Positions 24,137-36,830 of a DNA stretch of 64,000 nt are shown piece after piece. Below the pieces are notes generated by a model that saw only the letters and a program-made list of their open reading frames with translations, searched no databases and was not told the origin of the DNA. This stretch comes from Taeniopygia guttata (Eukaryota > Chordata > Aves > Passeriformes > Estrildidae): NCBI RefSeq assembly GCF_048771995.1, contig NC_133050.1, positions 6,930,501 to 6,994,500 of the forward strand, given 5' to 3'. The position numbers were made by a program, and so were the translations under genes. The number at the start of each line of letters is the position of its first letter. Position 1 is the stretch's first letter.

Positions 24137-25420
24137 AGGCAAGCCTTGGGATGGGAGGGAGGGACTGGGAAGGGTGGCCATCTGGTCTTTTTTTTAATTA
24201 TTATTATTTACAGTGTTCAAAAGAGTGAAAAGGTGCCTGTTCTCACCCAAATTTCCTTCTCAAAGCTTGGACCCTTCCTTTCCTCCATCGCATCCCCTGA
24301 TGAATCAACCCAGTGTTCCAATAAATCAGTTGCAGTTTATACCTCCTTTGTAAGAGCTCCCTTTGCACTGCAGGCCCCAGCTCCTGTCTTGCTCCAAGGA
24401 CAGGAGCGAGCGCTGGTTCCTGGGAACTGCCCATGTCTCCCTGGAGCATCCCGTGGGGTGGAGCTGCATGAGCCCTGGCATTGCTGTGCCCCAAACTCTA
24501 TTTCACCAGGACACGTGCCCTGTTCCCTCTCAGAAATTAATGACATTGAAAGGTCAGAAAAGGTGTCCATCCCCACCACTGCCTGGTTCCTGCCATTATC
24601 CAGGAACTCTCCTGAAGATGTGGGAAGTCCAGGCTGGTCTCCAGGCTATTGAGGCTTTTGCTGGGTGCAGCTCGCAGAGCTCTGTCCTGGCAAAGTCCCC
24701 TAGAAAACTTGGGGCTGGCAGCTGTTATTTTGGGGCGCACACAGAGCCCTCTGGAAGAGCAGCAGTGATGCAATCCACATCCACCGTGATCCGTTCGGGC
24801 CATGAATGCTTCACAGACCCCCTTGGCCTCGAGCAGTGGGAGGTAGCAGTGATGTGTCTTCCCTTCTGTGCAACCAGAGGATCAAAGCCTTGGATTCAAC
24901 AGCCCACACAGGCAGTTGAGGGGGGGTTGGGCTTTTCATTCTCATTTCTCTTTTTTTTTTTTACCTTTTTTTTTGAGCTGAAAAGTCAGGGGGTGTGTGG
25001 GGGAGCCAGACACCACAAGCCAACGACAGTTTTGGTAGGTTTGCCTTGCTCTCTCAGGTGTCATAGTCAGACAGCAGCAGGCTCTGCTTGGGCTGCCCAA
25101 GATCTGAATCAGCCCTGCTGGAAGGAAAGCTGAGCCCAGAGCAGAGCTCAGATCATCAGCTCACAGGCTGGCTCAGCTTTCCCACCCACGAGCAGGACAT
25201 GGCTGTGTCTCACAAGTTCACGCGTGGTAACATCCAACTGTTCCTTGTTTTTTAAAAGGAAACCTAATTCTTTTACCTACATGGCAAATAGTCCACAAAA
25301 ATATTAAACCCACAGAATTACTTCTTGGTTGTGGTTAGTGTTTTCTCTTTACTTTCTTGGCTGCGATGACAGGAGTTTTTTAAAATTGAAGGAAAAATAA
25401 AACCAAACCCCAAACCTTTC
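24137..25420 (+). other. PLEKHO1: PLEKHO1 3' untranslated region
   Basis: Stretch after the TGA at 24134-24136. It holds an early AATAAA at 24320-24325, T-runs at 24950-24975, and a second AATAAA at 25396-25401 that probably marks the main long end. Which signal is used cannot be told from sequence. Confidence 0.6.
25396..25401 (+). terminator. PLEKHO1 distal polyadenylation signal AATAAA
   Basis: Canonical hexamer in an A-rich context about 1.26 kb after the stop codon. A proximal AATAAA at 24320-24325 would give a 200-base 3' UTR. Confidence 0.55.
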
Positions 25421-26273
25421 TCAATGAGTTTGGGTTAACCAGATTCCAGTGATACTTCCAGGGATAACTTTCCATGTTGATGAACTGATTGCTTCACAAA
25501 GCTTTTTGCAAGGAACCACTGAACCTCCCTTGTGACCTGCATCCCAGGTAGTGCCAGTCCCACACCAGCAATTCTCCTTGGATTTTGGAATGCTCATTGC
25601 CATGCTGCTGTGAACAGAGGGCTCTGGAAGAACCAGCACACACTCTGGGAAGGGCTGAAAGGTCACCACAAGCAGCTGTTGGTGCAGCTGCCCCTGACAC
25701 ACCTGAGCAGCCCTGCCCTGCTCCTTCAGGAAGGCCCTGAAGCTCCTACAGGCAGTTTTGGGGATCTTGCCTCTCTGCTCACCCCTCACAGTTTTTTCCC
25801 GTTTCTCCTGCCAGGCCCCTGCCCTCGGTGGCACTCCCAAAGCTGCTGGCATGGTGCAGGGAGCCCTACGGAGCAGCAAACCAAGGGCAGCACAGAGGTG
25901 GCTTTGTGCATCGCCCCCCGGTCGGTCGGTGGCTCTACCCATGCGGGAATAACACTGCACAAAGGGGCTGTGCTGGCCCAGCAGTGCAGCAGCCGTCTGC
26001 CGTTCCCAGAAAGGGCCCGTATTGTCCAGTGGGGCAATTATGTTGGGTCTGGAGACAAAACACTGGATCATTACAGGAATACAGAGCGCCCTGGCCGGGC
26101 AGTGCACAGCAGACAAGTCTGAAGCCTGATAATGGCCAAGAATTCTGGGTTCTGCCCAACTGTGCCTCGAAAACACGTACAGAACGGGGAAAAGGGGGCT
26201 GGGAAGGGGATTTCCCATTACACTACAGGGAGACGGGATTGGGACTGGATTCTTAAGATGTAGGCAAAGCGTC

Positions 26274-26411
26274 TCCTATAAAAATAGCTGCAATTTGCTC
26301 AACACATGCTGAGGAGTGGGCAAGCAGCGTGTGCTGCGCTCGTCAGCTGGCACTCGGCTCCATCCCAGCACAGCCAATCCCCGGAGCGCTCCTGCTCTCA
26401 GCCAAATAAGG
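26274..26411 (+). promoter_or_regulatory. TATA-like box and perfect CArG box in a CpG-richer patch
   Basis: TATAAAAATAG lies near 26277-26287. CCAAATAAGG, a perfect serum response factor CArG box, lies at 26402-26411, and the sequence between is CpG-richer than its surroundings. No gene starts here that I can recognise; an enhancer or non-coding promoter is possible. Confidence 0.35.
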
Positions 26412-26599
26412 ACCGCGGGGCGAGGAACCCCAGCTGCACGCAGCACACAGGAGCCCACCCACCCTCCCAGCCAAAGCGCCTTTTTTGGATTATTTTCTCC
26501 CTCTCTGCCACAAAAGCTTTAAGCAAACCCCCTCCTCCCTCCCTTCCTCCATCCTCTGCCTTTCTAAGGGAATTAACAGAGAGACGCTTAGGATGGAAT

Positions 26600-26760
26600 T
26601 CTTGGGAATTCCTGTCAGGGTGGTGAGGCCCTGCAGGGTGCCCAGAGAAGCTGTGGTGGCCCTGTCCCTGGAAGTGTCCAAGGCCAGGTTGGAGCATTCT
26701 GAGATAGTGGAAGGTGGCGCTGCCCATGGCAGGAGTGGACCTGGATGAGACGTCTCTCCC
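26600..26760 (+). mobile_element. CR1 LINE 3' fragment
   Basis: CR1 order is clear: 'gtgaggccctgcagggtgcc', 'cagagaagctgtggtggccc', 'gtccaaggccaggttggagc', then 'ggtggcgctgcccatggcag'. Confidence 0.88.
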
Positions 26761-28824
26761 AAGACCCAAACCACTGAGTTATTCCCTGACTTAAATGAAA
26801 CACTAGCCCCAACACCCTGCAAAGAGAGGGCTGAAACCCCAGCAAACCCTCACAAGCTCCAGGGGCTGTGCTCAGACAGAACTGACCCCACCACAGAGAG
26901 TTCCTGCCCAGGGAGCATGTTTTGGGGTGTAGCCCCACAGATCAGCCCCATGTGACGCATAGCTGCCCTAAGTTTCACCCACTGCAGCTCTGGGGACACA
27001 GGGAGCAGCTGCAGTGTCTCTGCAGTGCTGAGAGGCCACTGGAAGGCAGGAGGTACCGATTAAGAGGCTTTTGGTGGCTTTAAATAGAATTTACACTTGG
27101 AGGCAACTTTCACACTGCTGACGGGTGGCAAAACTCGGGCGTAAGCAGGAACGGGTTCATGTTGTTCCAGTAGCAGTGGGCTATTCTGCAGGCTGGAATT
27201 ACACCTAACAAAGCAGTTCACAGCAATAAAACTGGGGTGGATAAAGTCCAGTTTCTATCCTTGGAAAAAGCCCCTAACCTCCCAAGTGGAGCAGAACACC
27301 AGTAACTCATGGCAGAGGGTTCTCAGGCTGAGGAAGGGGTGGATAAATATAATTTTTCAACACAGCCAATGGCTCCTGCTGTGCAGAAGGATTTCTTGGA
27401 ATTACTGATGGAGAAAACTGCAGAAATGATTGCTTATTTTGTTATTCTCCAATAAGGCTAATGCCTTAAAAAGAGACAGTAGGATTTGTGTCCAGAGGTG
27501 GAAAATGGGAAGCTATAGACCCTCCAATATCCCAACTGAACAATGTGTTCAGCACACCCTTAGAATAAATTCCATGGAATCCCAAGGCACTCCAATATGT
27601 TATCAGAGCTGGGGGCATTCTTTCCTGGACATCTGTGTCAGCAGCTGTAGGTGAACACCTGGGGCTCCAGAGATGCCACTTGCTCACATCCTGTCCCTCA
27701 CACCCTGACCCTGTCCCCCATCAGCTTTTACCCCCATGGGCAATCAGTTTGGACTTTTGAAATAAAATGGGAAATGTGGTGCTTCCTACCTTGGCGTGCT
27801 GGAGGATTAAATCTTCTTCCAAGTCCCTAGAGAGGAAGAGACATAAAATAGTTTGACCCACTTTCACAAGAATAATTATTGACTTAACAAGTTCCAACTA
27901 GGTTTTCAAATTAAAGCTCAGCAAGAACAGACCCACTTCCCTAAAAAAAAGAAATAAAAGGGGAAAATTCAGTGGTTCTGTATGCCAGATATACCTGTGT
28001 GCAAATGTATTCCTGGAATATGCACATGTGGAGATTCGTGTGTCTTCCCTCTAGGAAGGAATTCTTTGGTGAGATACATAGTACAGTGCCTTGGATTTCT
28101 TTTCACTAAACCCAGTTTGAGCTGTCAGAGTGTTCCTCATCAGGCTCAGGGGTCCCACACTCCTCTCCCTGAGTGGCCAGAGGGGCTGGTTCAACACTGG
28201 GAATGTTTGACATGACACCTAGTAAAGTGACACCACAGAAAAGGTGAAAGGTGCATGATTCCTTCCTATTGGAAATGTTTCCTGAGCCTGGCCCAGGAAT
28301 ATCAAATCTCTGCTTTTAGATTCTGTTGATTTGTTTGACTCTATAAAATGTCCTGAGGGACTGAAAACTACAGTGATTCTCCCACTTCCTTAATTTATAA
28401 CGTGTTTTAAAATTTGTTGCTCTGTTTTGACACAAATCATCCCAGCTTAGAGGCAAGAGAGGATTTTAAAATCTTTTTAACATTTGGGAATGCTTGGGAG
28501 AGGCCAGACCAGCCAGAGTTCAAAGGGCAGAGCTCAGCCCCCTCCTGACACCAGTGGACTGAAATGGTGATTTCTCCTTCCAAACCCCTGCCCTGGGGCT
28601 GACGGAACAGGGCCTGTGGTCCGAATAAAGAGCCCATACATGTAGGACAGGAGGACAGAGGGAACCATTCAGAGCTGGAGGAATCTGTGGCTCACAGGCT
28701 GATACAGGCAAAGGTCTGGCATGGACTGGAATGAGCCAGTGGAGATGTGGACATCATTATTTAAAGGACTCTCAACAAATGGGCTGAGTCATTAATGGCT
28801 TTAAACTGAAAGAGAGGAGGTTTA

Positions 28825-28975
28825 TATGGGATTTTGGGAAGGAATTGTTCCATGTGAGGGCGGGGAGGCCCTGGCACAAGGCTCCTAGAGAAGCTGTGGC
28901 TGCTCCTAGATCCCTGGGAGTCCAAGGCCAGGCTGGATGGGGTTGGAGCAATCTGGGCTAGTGGAGGACGAAACA
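28825..28975 (+). mobile_element. CR1 LINE 3' fragment
   Basis: It carries 'gcggggaggccctggcacaa', 'tagagaagctgtggctgctc', 'agtccaaggccaggctggat' and 'ggagcaatctgggctagtgg'. Confidence 0.88.
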
Positions 28976-31056
28976 GGATGAAGAAGAGCTGAGAGCAAGG
29001 GATCACTCTGCGTGCACCCAACCTGCCCCAGCACTGCCCAGGGCTCTCCTGCACTCCATGAGTGCCAGCTGCCCGCAGGCCAGCGCTGGCCCAGCTCCAC
29101 TCGCCAGGTGCCACTGGTTTGTGGTGCACCATAAGGCACTCCCTGGCTTTCTCCAGAGCAGCCTCCCTCTCTGTGCAGCCCAGTGTTTCTCCTCCCAGCC
29201 CACTTGCTGCTATATATAATCTGAGCACTGTCTACCTTTCTGCAGAGCGAGCTGGGAGTCATGCTTCCCAGAAATCGTGAGGTGGCATTCAGAATGCTGA
29301 CGGTTCCTGGAAAAGCCTGCTCGGAATGCCTGCTCCAGGCTGCTGGCTCTCTTGTCCTGTATAGTTCACAGGGTCACTCAGGTTAGGTCTGCTGGCAGGA
29401 CACAAACTGGTAAAGTTCAATAAATGAGAGGTCTAGCTCATACTGGCTCATAAAAATAACATTTGGCCTCTGTATGTCAAATAGATCCTTTGGAAAAATC
29501 GGTTTCTCTCTCCTTGCTCAAGTCACATATTTGCTTGCTGCCATCTGCTCTCTCCTGCCTTCCAGGGAAGAGTTCACCCACCAGCTCATCAATGAGACCA
29601 AACCCACAGACAAATCTGGCTGAATTCTTGTTTCTTCACGGGCACAGCTCATCCTTCCCGTGACCTGAGTCTGTGCTGCTGCAGCGTTCCTCAGGCAGCT
29701 CGTGACCTTAGTTATTCCTCAGTTCTCTAAACGTCACTGCCTGTATTTTCAGATGTTTTAAAACCAACTTCCCTTTTTATAGTGCCATCGAAACCGTTTT
29801 CTGTTACTTTCTTACTGCTCAGCAGTTTGGGAAGGTTTCATTACACAGAAAAGTTATCTCAGGGGCTCAGGCCCCAGGATTTGGGCCCTCCTGAGTTATG
29901 GAATAACAGGATCAGAGGATAACAATAAATCCAGAGCCTGTGAGGCAGGAAGAGCAGGGCCGGTTGTTCAAATGCTGCCTCTGCCAGGTCCTTGGGGCAT
30001 GATTTGGGGTGAATCACCCTGTTCTGTGTGCCCTTACCCCATGCCAAGGGTAAGCATGAGATCGCTGTGCTCAAAATAGGAAGAAGCTGCTCCTCCCTGC
30101 GATTCCCGGCAGGTGAGGAACAGGATTCCTGCAGGAAGGAAGCTGATGCCACAGGGCAGGAGGCACGTGTTCAATTAACTGATGGTGCAAGCGACAGTGA
30201 AGGAAGTATTCAGTATTCCCTGGCACAAAACATTCCCTAAGATTTTCCCCACTTCATTTAAAGGGAAAATACAAACCAGCAGTGTCAATTTAACTCCAGA
30301 GGGGAGAAAGGAGACTCCAAAGGGGAACAGAACAGGTGCTCAGTACTGGGTAGAGCAGTGAGGGTGCCAGGGAGGAGGGAGCAGGGTAAGGAGGATTGTG
30401 AACATATTTACAGCCATCTGGCACCCTGAATTATCCAAACAATGAGCCTGCTTGAGCGCTCACTGAAACACAGAGAGGGAAGGAAGGAGTTTGTTTGGAC
30501 AGAGGATCCTGAGGGCTGCATGCTTTCAATGTATGCTTTCTGGAAAGCTTTATATCATTTATAATTATTTATGTTACTGGAGATGTAGGGAAATGAAATC
30601 AGAAGGAAGTGGAAGGGCTACTCCTTCTGGCATTTTTCCTTCCAGGTTTCTAGAAATCAAGTCATAGGAAATAAAAGATATCTTGGGAAATCTTGGTTCC
30701 TTGGGAGGCAGCAAGAGGGATCAGAAATTAATCAGGAAAGTTTGTCATCACCAAACTTCCGTGGTACCTAGCACAAAGAACAGCATAAACCCACCAAGTT
30801 CAGTCAATTCCAACCACGGATTTTTTGTATTTTCTGCCTTCCATTCCTTCCTGTGCTTAACGAAAGACTTTTCACTCTCTTACCTACACGCTCTCGATAA
30901 TTCCAGTGCACCACAGCTTCTGCAGGGCCTCGCCTCCCAGCAGCTTCCGAAAGGTGCCATTTTAAGGAGTCACTCGGAGTCTCACGGGTGGAAGACAGCT
31001 CAGAGCCAGCCGCGCTCTGCCTCCCCCTCACCAAAGCCCGTCGCTGGTCGCGCTGT

Positions 31057-31069
31057 GCCCTCTAGTGCT
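31057..31069 (-). promoter_or_regulatory. CTCF-like motif, intergenic
   Basis: On the plus strand TGCCCTCTAGTGC fits the reverse CTCF core YGCCMYCTRSWGG at all but the last position. It sits in a local CpG bump halfway between PLEKHO1 and ANP32E. Confidence 0.4.
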
Positions 31070-34000
31070 CGTTCTCCCGGTCCAGGGCTTCTGCAGCCCG
31101 AGTTCGCCGGGAGGATTGGGAATGCGCTCCTGCGGAGCAGCCAGCGGGAGCTTTCCATGGAGCTGCAGTCATTGAACGTTTCCCTTCCCTTCTCCGCATG
31201 TGGCACAGGAGGAATCCCACGGGCCCTGCAGCAGCGTGTTGGTGCCCGGCTCCCCGTGCAGCGCACGCACGGATTGACAGGAAAATACATCCAAGAACAG
31301 CAAACTCGAGTGCCACCCGCTTCCACCCCGGCCAGGCAGCCCTAACTTTGGTCCAGACCTGTTTGATTCACAGTGGAAGCACATTTTCTACACCATTAGA
31401 AATCCAGGTGTGTTGGAGAGAGGAAAAAGAGTGATTTGGGAAGTACTTCAAACACTTGCATTGAGATGCACATGAGAATTCCCAAATTCAACTAGTTTGT
31501 GGGCATTTGATTATTGCCATCTTCCCTGGGATTCCTCACTTTGTTCTAGGGAATACTTTTTCAGTGTTGATCTGGGAGTTTTGTTTGTAGTGAGAATGCT
31601 TAACCTCCACATAGAAATCCTGCAGCAATTGAAGCCTCCAGCGATCCAGAACCTCAGAGCAGAGAGGTGAATATTCTTCCTCCTTCTGTTCCTCCTGTTG
31701 CTTGCAGAGGAATGACGTGGTCTGTGCAGGGATGTGAACGAGGAGGAACTCAGGATGATTGTGGGAAATAAAGGGCTCTCTCAGGAAAAAACTCACTAAT
31801 TTGTGTAGTATGTTAATGTAAGAGATTTCACCAACAAGCAGCCTTCCACCCCCCAGATGGAGACGGAAATACCCCTCAGCAGATCATCAGAGAAAACATT
31901 CTCATCTCCACAAGTCTGTGCTTCAAAGAACACCTCAAACACAGAATTTAACACCAGGAGCTTTTGGAGCTGCACAACTGTAGCAGGAGTAACGGGGTGG
32001 GTGTGTATGGGAGGTGTGAGCACAGCCAGTATTTGGCATTAAAAAGTCAGCACTCAATTATATCCTTAAATACACTTATGACTTGTACAAAACAGGGCAA
32101 GTTTGAACTCCCAAGGCTGATCCTGCAGCTTATGGTGTGGATCCCCTGATAGTGAGGCTGATGAAAGAACAGACTGAAGACGTTCTTGGTTTCCAGGAAC
32201 ACAAATTACCCAATTCACTCCAACTGGGTTTTGCTGTGACATGGGAGCTCACTCAAAACACACAAATGTAGAAGAAACACCACAGCACACACTTTTAAGC
32301 AGAATAATTATGACTCATCACAGTGATGAAGCTGAGAGACACAGATGTGATTCTGAAATGAGTGCAGAAAGGCACTTGCTGCAGGGGTGCCTTAATTTCA
32401 ATACGCCATTAGCCAGGAGCTCCCTTCCAGCCTCAGATTCCTAATTAAACATGAATCCTGCATGTCCTCAACATTCCCAGGGATGAGGATGTGACAAAGC
32501 CCCTCACAAATGGCCAGGAGGTATCAGTGGTTCACCAAAGCAATGCTGAAGAGCTCTGGCTGGCTGCTCCTCAGTCATCACTAGATTATTTTTATTTGAA
32601 TTAACTCTAGTCTAGAAGGAAATGCCCCTCAAACATCCTGTGTGAACACATTACATTCAGATAGGAGCAACCAGCTCCTTTTCCAACATGAACCCACACC
32701 CTGGGGTAATTTTTTTTCCTAGAAGAGAATCCTTTTCTCAGTGCCAGAAGCTCCCAGCTTTAATGTGTCCTGTGGTTTTCTGCTGGTTTGCTGTCAAGGC
32801 CAAACATTTATTTTTGGATTCTCCCTCATTTGTGCCAATTAAATTAGAAGCAGTAGGAAAGACTTTCCTTGGCTATTTTGGGGGGTAATTTTTAATTTTT
32901 TTTTTTTTAATGAGACACACTCAAAGCAGAAACTGAGCATACTATGAACTGTAATTTTAAAATTTAAGACCAGAGGAGTGTTCCCCAGGAGACCAAACTA
33001 TAACTCCAGTAGAAACCTCCCAACAGCAGTAGCAACAGGAATTTCCCTGCCCCAGGCTCTGCAGAGGGACATTTTCCATGTCCTGCTCCAAGCAGCTGCT
33101 GTCCCTGATATTTTCTGTCCTATCCCATGGGTTTTGGTACCCCGGGGGAGCTGCATTCCTGATTCTCCATTTGTGCCAGTCGATCGATGAGCAAATGGAG
33201 AACACGAGTGTGCACATCTAACGTGACACTGCAACCCCTGGCACAACCGAGAGACTCAGAAATGGATAAAAATAATTCAAGCATCATTTTTACCTCATAA
33301 ATTCAGATCTCATTCTTCGCTTCAGACCTTTGCAATGGGTATGACCAGTGAAACTGGTGTATTTTTAGTATACAGCAGCTCTGCTGCCAAAATCAACAAT
33401 AGCTCTGTTTGCTGGAAAATGGGGCAGTTTTCATTCTGAGATTTCTCATTACTCCATCATGCAGTTCAAAGGATTTTACAGTTTTCTCCAAGGCCAAATT
33501 CCTGAATTCATGGGATTCCACGAGAATGTTGGCTTCCCCATTCTCACATAAAAATATAGATGAGTGAAGCTGAAAGTGAGCTGCCTGCGGGTCAGGCATT
33601 GAGAGATCCTTGGGGTTTATATCCTTGGCAGTATGAGGTTTTTTTAAATTAATTTAATTTGAGGGAGAATAAAGCGGCAAAAAAAGCTAACTGTTCATTA
33701 TGGAATGTGCGGGAATGGTAAGAGATGATTCTAGGAGTTCTTGGTCATATTTCATACCCAAAAAACCTCCCTTTTTTGGAAGTCTGATCTGTGAGAGCCC
33801 CAGACCACTCCCCTGACCCAGGCACCTTGGTCATGAAAATAACCCTAAATTCCTTCTGTATTGTGGTTGGGTTGAATTAACCTGGAAATGGGCAATGACA
33901 TGTAGGGATGTAATTGAGAAAGGGGAAGATTTGCCTCAGAACCTGCATATGTCACATTGCCCTGGGAAAGCAGGACTAATTCAGGGGACATTAGGAACTA

Positions 34001-34322
34001 CATGGCAGCAGGAGCTGCTTGGAAACACACACTTTGGAGTTCCCTTGCTACTGGACTTAAACTAAGCAACCTGACGAATTTTATGAGGAATTTCTTCCTA
34101 TTTTCACCCAGTGCATTTGTACCAAATCCTGGCTGAATTTACCCTTCGTCACGCGACGTCGACAGCCACCTTCGGGACCACGGTTTGTATTTTTGGGTTT
34201 TTTCCTCCGCTTGGACTCTGAACCGCGTTGTTTCCCATCACCGGAATGAAGTTCACACAGCCTGAGGGGAAAAGCCTCTCCTGAAGGCTTTGGGATGGAA
34301 ACGGGGCATTTCGGGTGGAAGC

Positions 34323-35455
34323 AGAAGCTGTTTTGGCGAGGAAATGGGACTTTGGGGGCAGTTTCGCCCTCACCGCCGCTATGAGGGGCCGTTTTAGGGA
34401 AGAAATGGGACTTTGGGGGTAGTTTCGCCCTCACCGCCGCTATGAGGGGCCTGAGGGAAGCAGAAGCTGTTTTGGGGTGGAAATGGGACTTTGGGGGCAG
34501 TTTCGCCCTCACCGCCGCTGTGAGGGGGCTGAGGGAAGCAGAAGCTGTTTTGGGGTGGAAATGGGACTTCGGGGCAGTGTCGCCCTCACCGCCGCTGTGA
34601 GGGGCCTGAGGGAAGCAGAAGCTGTTTTGGGGAGGAAATGGGACTTTGGGGGCAGTTGCGCCCTCACCGCCGTTATGAGGCGCCGTTTTGGGGAGGAAAT
34701 GGGACTTTGGGGGCAGTTTCGCCCTCACCGCCGCTGTGAGGGGCCTGAGGGAAGCAGAAGCTGTTTTGGGGAGGAAATGGGACTTTGGGGGCAGTTTCAC
34801 CCTCACCGCCGCTATGAGGGGCCTGAGGGAAGCAGAAGCTGTTTTGGGGAGGAAACGGGACTTTGGGGGCAGTTTCGCCCTCACCGCCGCTATGAGGGGC
34901 CGTTTTGGGGAGGAAATGGGACTTTGGGGGCAGTTTCGCCCTCACCGCCGCTGTGAGGGGCCTGACGGAATCAGAAGCTGTTTTGGGGAGGAAATGGGAC
35001 TTTGGGGGCAGTTTCGCCCTCACCGCCGCTGTGAGGGGCCTGAGGGAAGCAGAAGCTGTTTTGGGGAGGAAATGGGACTTTGGGGGCAGTTTCGCCCTCA
35101 CCGCCGCTGTGAGGGGCCTGAGGGAAGCAGAAGCTGTTTTGGGGTGGAAATGGGACTTTGGGGGCAGTTTCGCCCTCACCGCCGTTATGAGGGGCCGTTT
35201 TGGGGAAGAAATGGGACTTTGGGGGCAGTTTCGCCCTCACCGCTGCTATGAAGGGCCTGAGGGAAGCAGAAGCTGTTTTGGGGTGGAAATGGGACTCTGG
35301 GGCAGTTTCGCCCTCACCGCCGTTATGAGGGGCCGTTTTGGGGTGGAAATGGGACTTTGGGGCAGTTTCGCCCTCACCGCCGCTGTGAGGGGCCGTTTTG
35401 GGGTGGAAATGGGACTTTGGGGCAGTTTCGCCCTCACCGCCGCTGTGAGGGGCCG
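34323..35455. repeat. Minisatellite of about 16 units (78-bp and ~60-bp forms)
   Basis: Each unit holds 'gaaatgggactttgggggca', 'gtttcgccctcaccgccgct' and 'gtgaggggcc'. Long units add 'tgagggaagcagaagctg' before 'ttttgggga'. Unit starts fall near 34343, 34402, 34479, 34557, 34636, 34697, 34775, 34853, 34914, 34993, 35070, 35147, 35208, 35286, 35346 and 35406. Long and short forms are interspersed and adjacent copies are nearly identical, so the array is young. It is open in several frames on both strands, which makes spurious ORFs. Confidence 0.95.
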
Positions 35456-35900
35456 TGGGCGGGGCGCCGCGCGCGCGGGTGGCGGGAAGGCGGAACTGCG
35501 GCAAATCTCAGCCAATCAGCGGCGGAGTCGCGGCTCGGCCCCTGCTGCCCGCAGCTGGGGAGCCCCGTGGGTGGCGGTTTCCCGCGCGCCCCCTCAGGCG
35601 GGTGCCCGGGCTGAGGGAAAGGCGCCCCCGACCCCTGAGGGAGGAAGATAAGGAGAAACAGCAGCACTGGGAGGGGGAGATAAGGGGCAAGAGGGGACTA
35701 CACAAGACAAAAGCCCCGGGAGAAGGAGGAGTAGGAGGAGGAAGGAGCAGGACGGAGGAAGCTGCCCGCCCGGCACGGCTTCCCCTCAGTGCAACAAAAT
35801 GGAGGGCGGGGGGCTGTGCAGTGGGACAGGGTAGCGGCCGCATCCCTCGGTCCCTGCCCAATTCCATCTCCAGACGCCGGCAGTGACAGGTGCCTGGCGT
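35455..35900 (+). promoter_or_regulatory. Orphan CpG-island promoter after the minisatellite
   Basis: A GC- and CpG-rich block with a CCAATCA box at 35512-35518, GC boxes and a YY1-like 'aaaatggaggg' near 35798. It lies 9.3 kb from the ANP32E start and 11 kb beyond PLEKHO1, too far to be the main promoter of either. It may drive the candidate transcript in the next entry. Confidence 0.5.
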
Positions 35901-36255
35901 TGTGGCAGCAGGTGAACTGAGTAAACCAGCGGCTGGGGCAGGGAGAGCCGGTTCCACACGGGTCATGACGGGCTGGAACCCATCAGCCACGCAGCAGGTT
36001 TTTCCTGCCTTAAGATGTGCCAGCACACCACCTGAGCTTTCTCCTTTACCGTGTGACAGCCTGGTTTTACCTCAGCCACCTGCAGCCCCAAAAGATGGAT
36101 TTAACTTGTGTAAAGTCATCCTGAAAATCAGGTTCCCTGTTTGGCCCCAGAGCCAGTGGGAAATGTATGCAGAGGATAGAGGTGTGGGGCTTCAGCTGGA
36201 ACAGCAATTCTTCTCCACCCTCTAAAACTAAATAAAGCATCCCAAAAAGTCACCA
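35520..36255 (+). ncRNA. Candidate short unannotated transcript (lncRNA-like)
   Basis: Inferred only. A CpG-island promoter is followed about 720 bases later by a canonical AATAAA at 36231-36236. Short ORFs of 143 and 111 codons (35455-35886 and 35890-36225) look like chance products of GC-rich sequence and resemble no family I know. I call it non-coding. Confidence 0.25.
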
Positions 36256-36830
36256 CCCATTTCTTGCCTAATTGCTCATCCAGCAGTAGAAAAGCCTATT
36301 TGCCAAGGGCTTTCTCAAGTGCATCCAAGGGATTTTTGCCAGGAATGCTGGACTAATCCCAAGATAAAACAATGCTTTCTCTAGCTCGGGAGCAGGAGCA
36401 GCAGGTTTTTTTTTAAACATTGTTCTTGTGTGAGGAATATTTCAGCAGCAGACTTGGCTCAGGCTGCCAGGCACAAGGCAGGACCTGTGAAAAACAAATC
36501 TCAAGACTCACCCAGACTCGGATGTCTATAACATCTGTGTAAAACTTACCTGCAGTCCAAGTTCCATCCCCAGAAACACACACCACTCTGCAGGTTTCCA
36601 CCCCATTTAAACAAAACCAGAAAGAAAATTCCCTTACTCCATTCCTTCCCACAGGTGGACATACCCCAAGAAGTAATCCAATACAATAGTCTCAATTTAT
36701 TTGAAATAATTCGGATTGAAAACTTTTTAATTTAAAATTTACAGCACACATGGGGAGGAAACATGTTTTGTTACAACTAAAAGTTACCAGAAGAGTGCTG
36801 CAGGGCTGTTGTCTTTAATTTAACACTGTC
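36256..36830. other. Intergenic between the candidate transcript and the ANP32E 3' end
   Basis: AT-leaning sequence with no recognisable gene or repeat. Confidence 0.5.

Larger units (their letters stand above)
25430..34300. other. Intergenic, PLEKHO1 to minisatellite
   Basis: No coding exon recognised on either strand. It contains CR1 remnants at 26600-26760 and 28825-28975, a TATA-like and CArG-box cluster at 26274-26411, a small CpG-richer bump with a CTCF-like motif at about 31000-31330, and otherwise AT-leaning unique sequence. Confidence 0.6.

Noticed and set aside
34081-35651. Overlapping ORFs of 150-270 codons on both strands
   Set aside because: They are products of the 78/60-base minisatellite, open in several frames on both strands, with no initiation context, splice structure or known domain.
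35455-36225. Two ORFs of 143 and 111 codons after the orphan CpG island
   Set aside because: GC-rich composition alone explains them. There is no recognisable family, so the region is listed as possible non-coding RNA instead.
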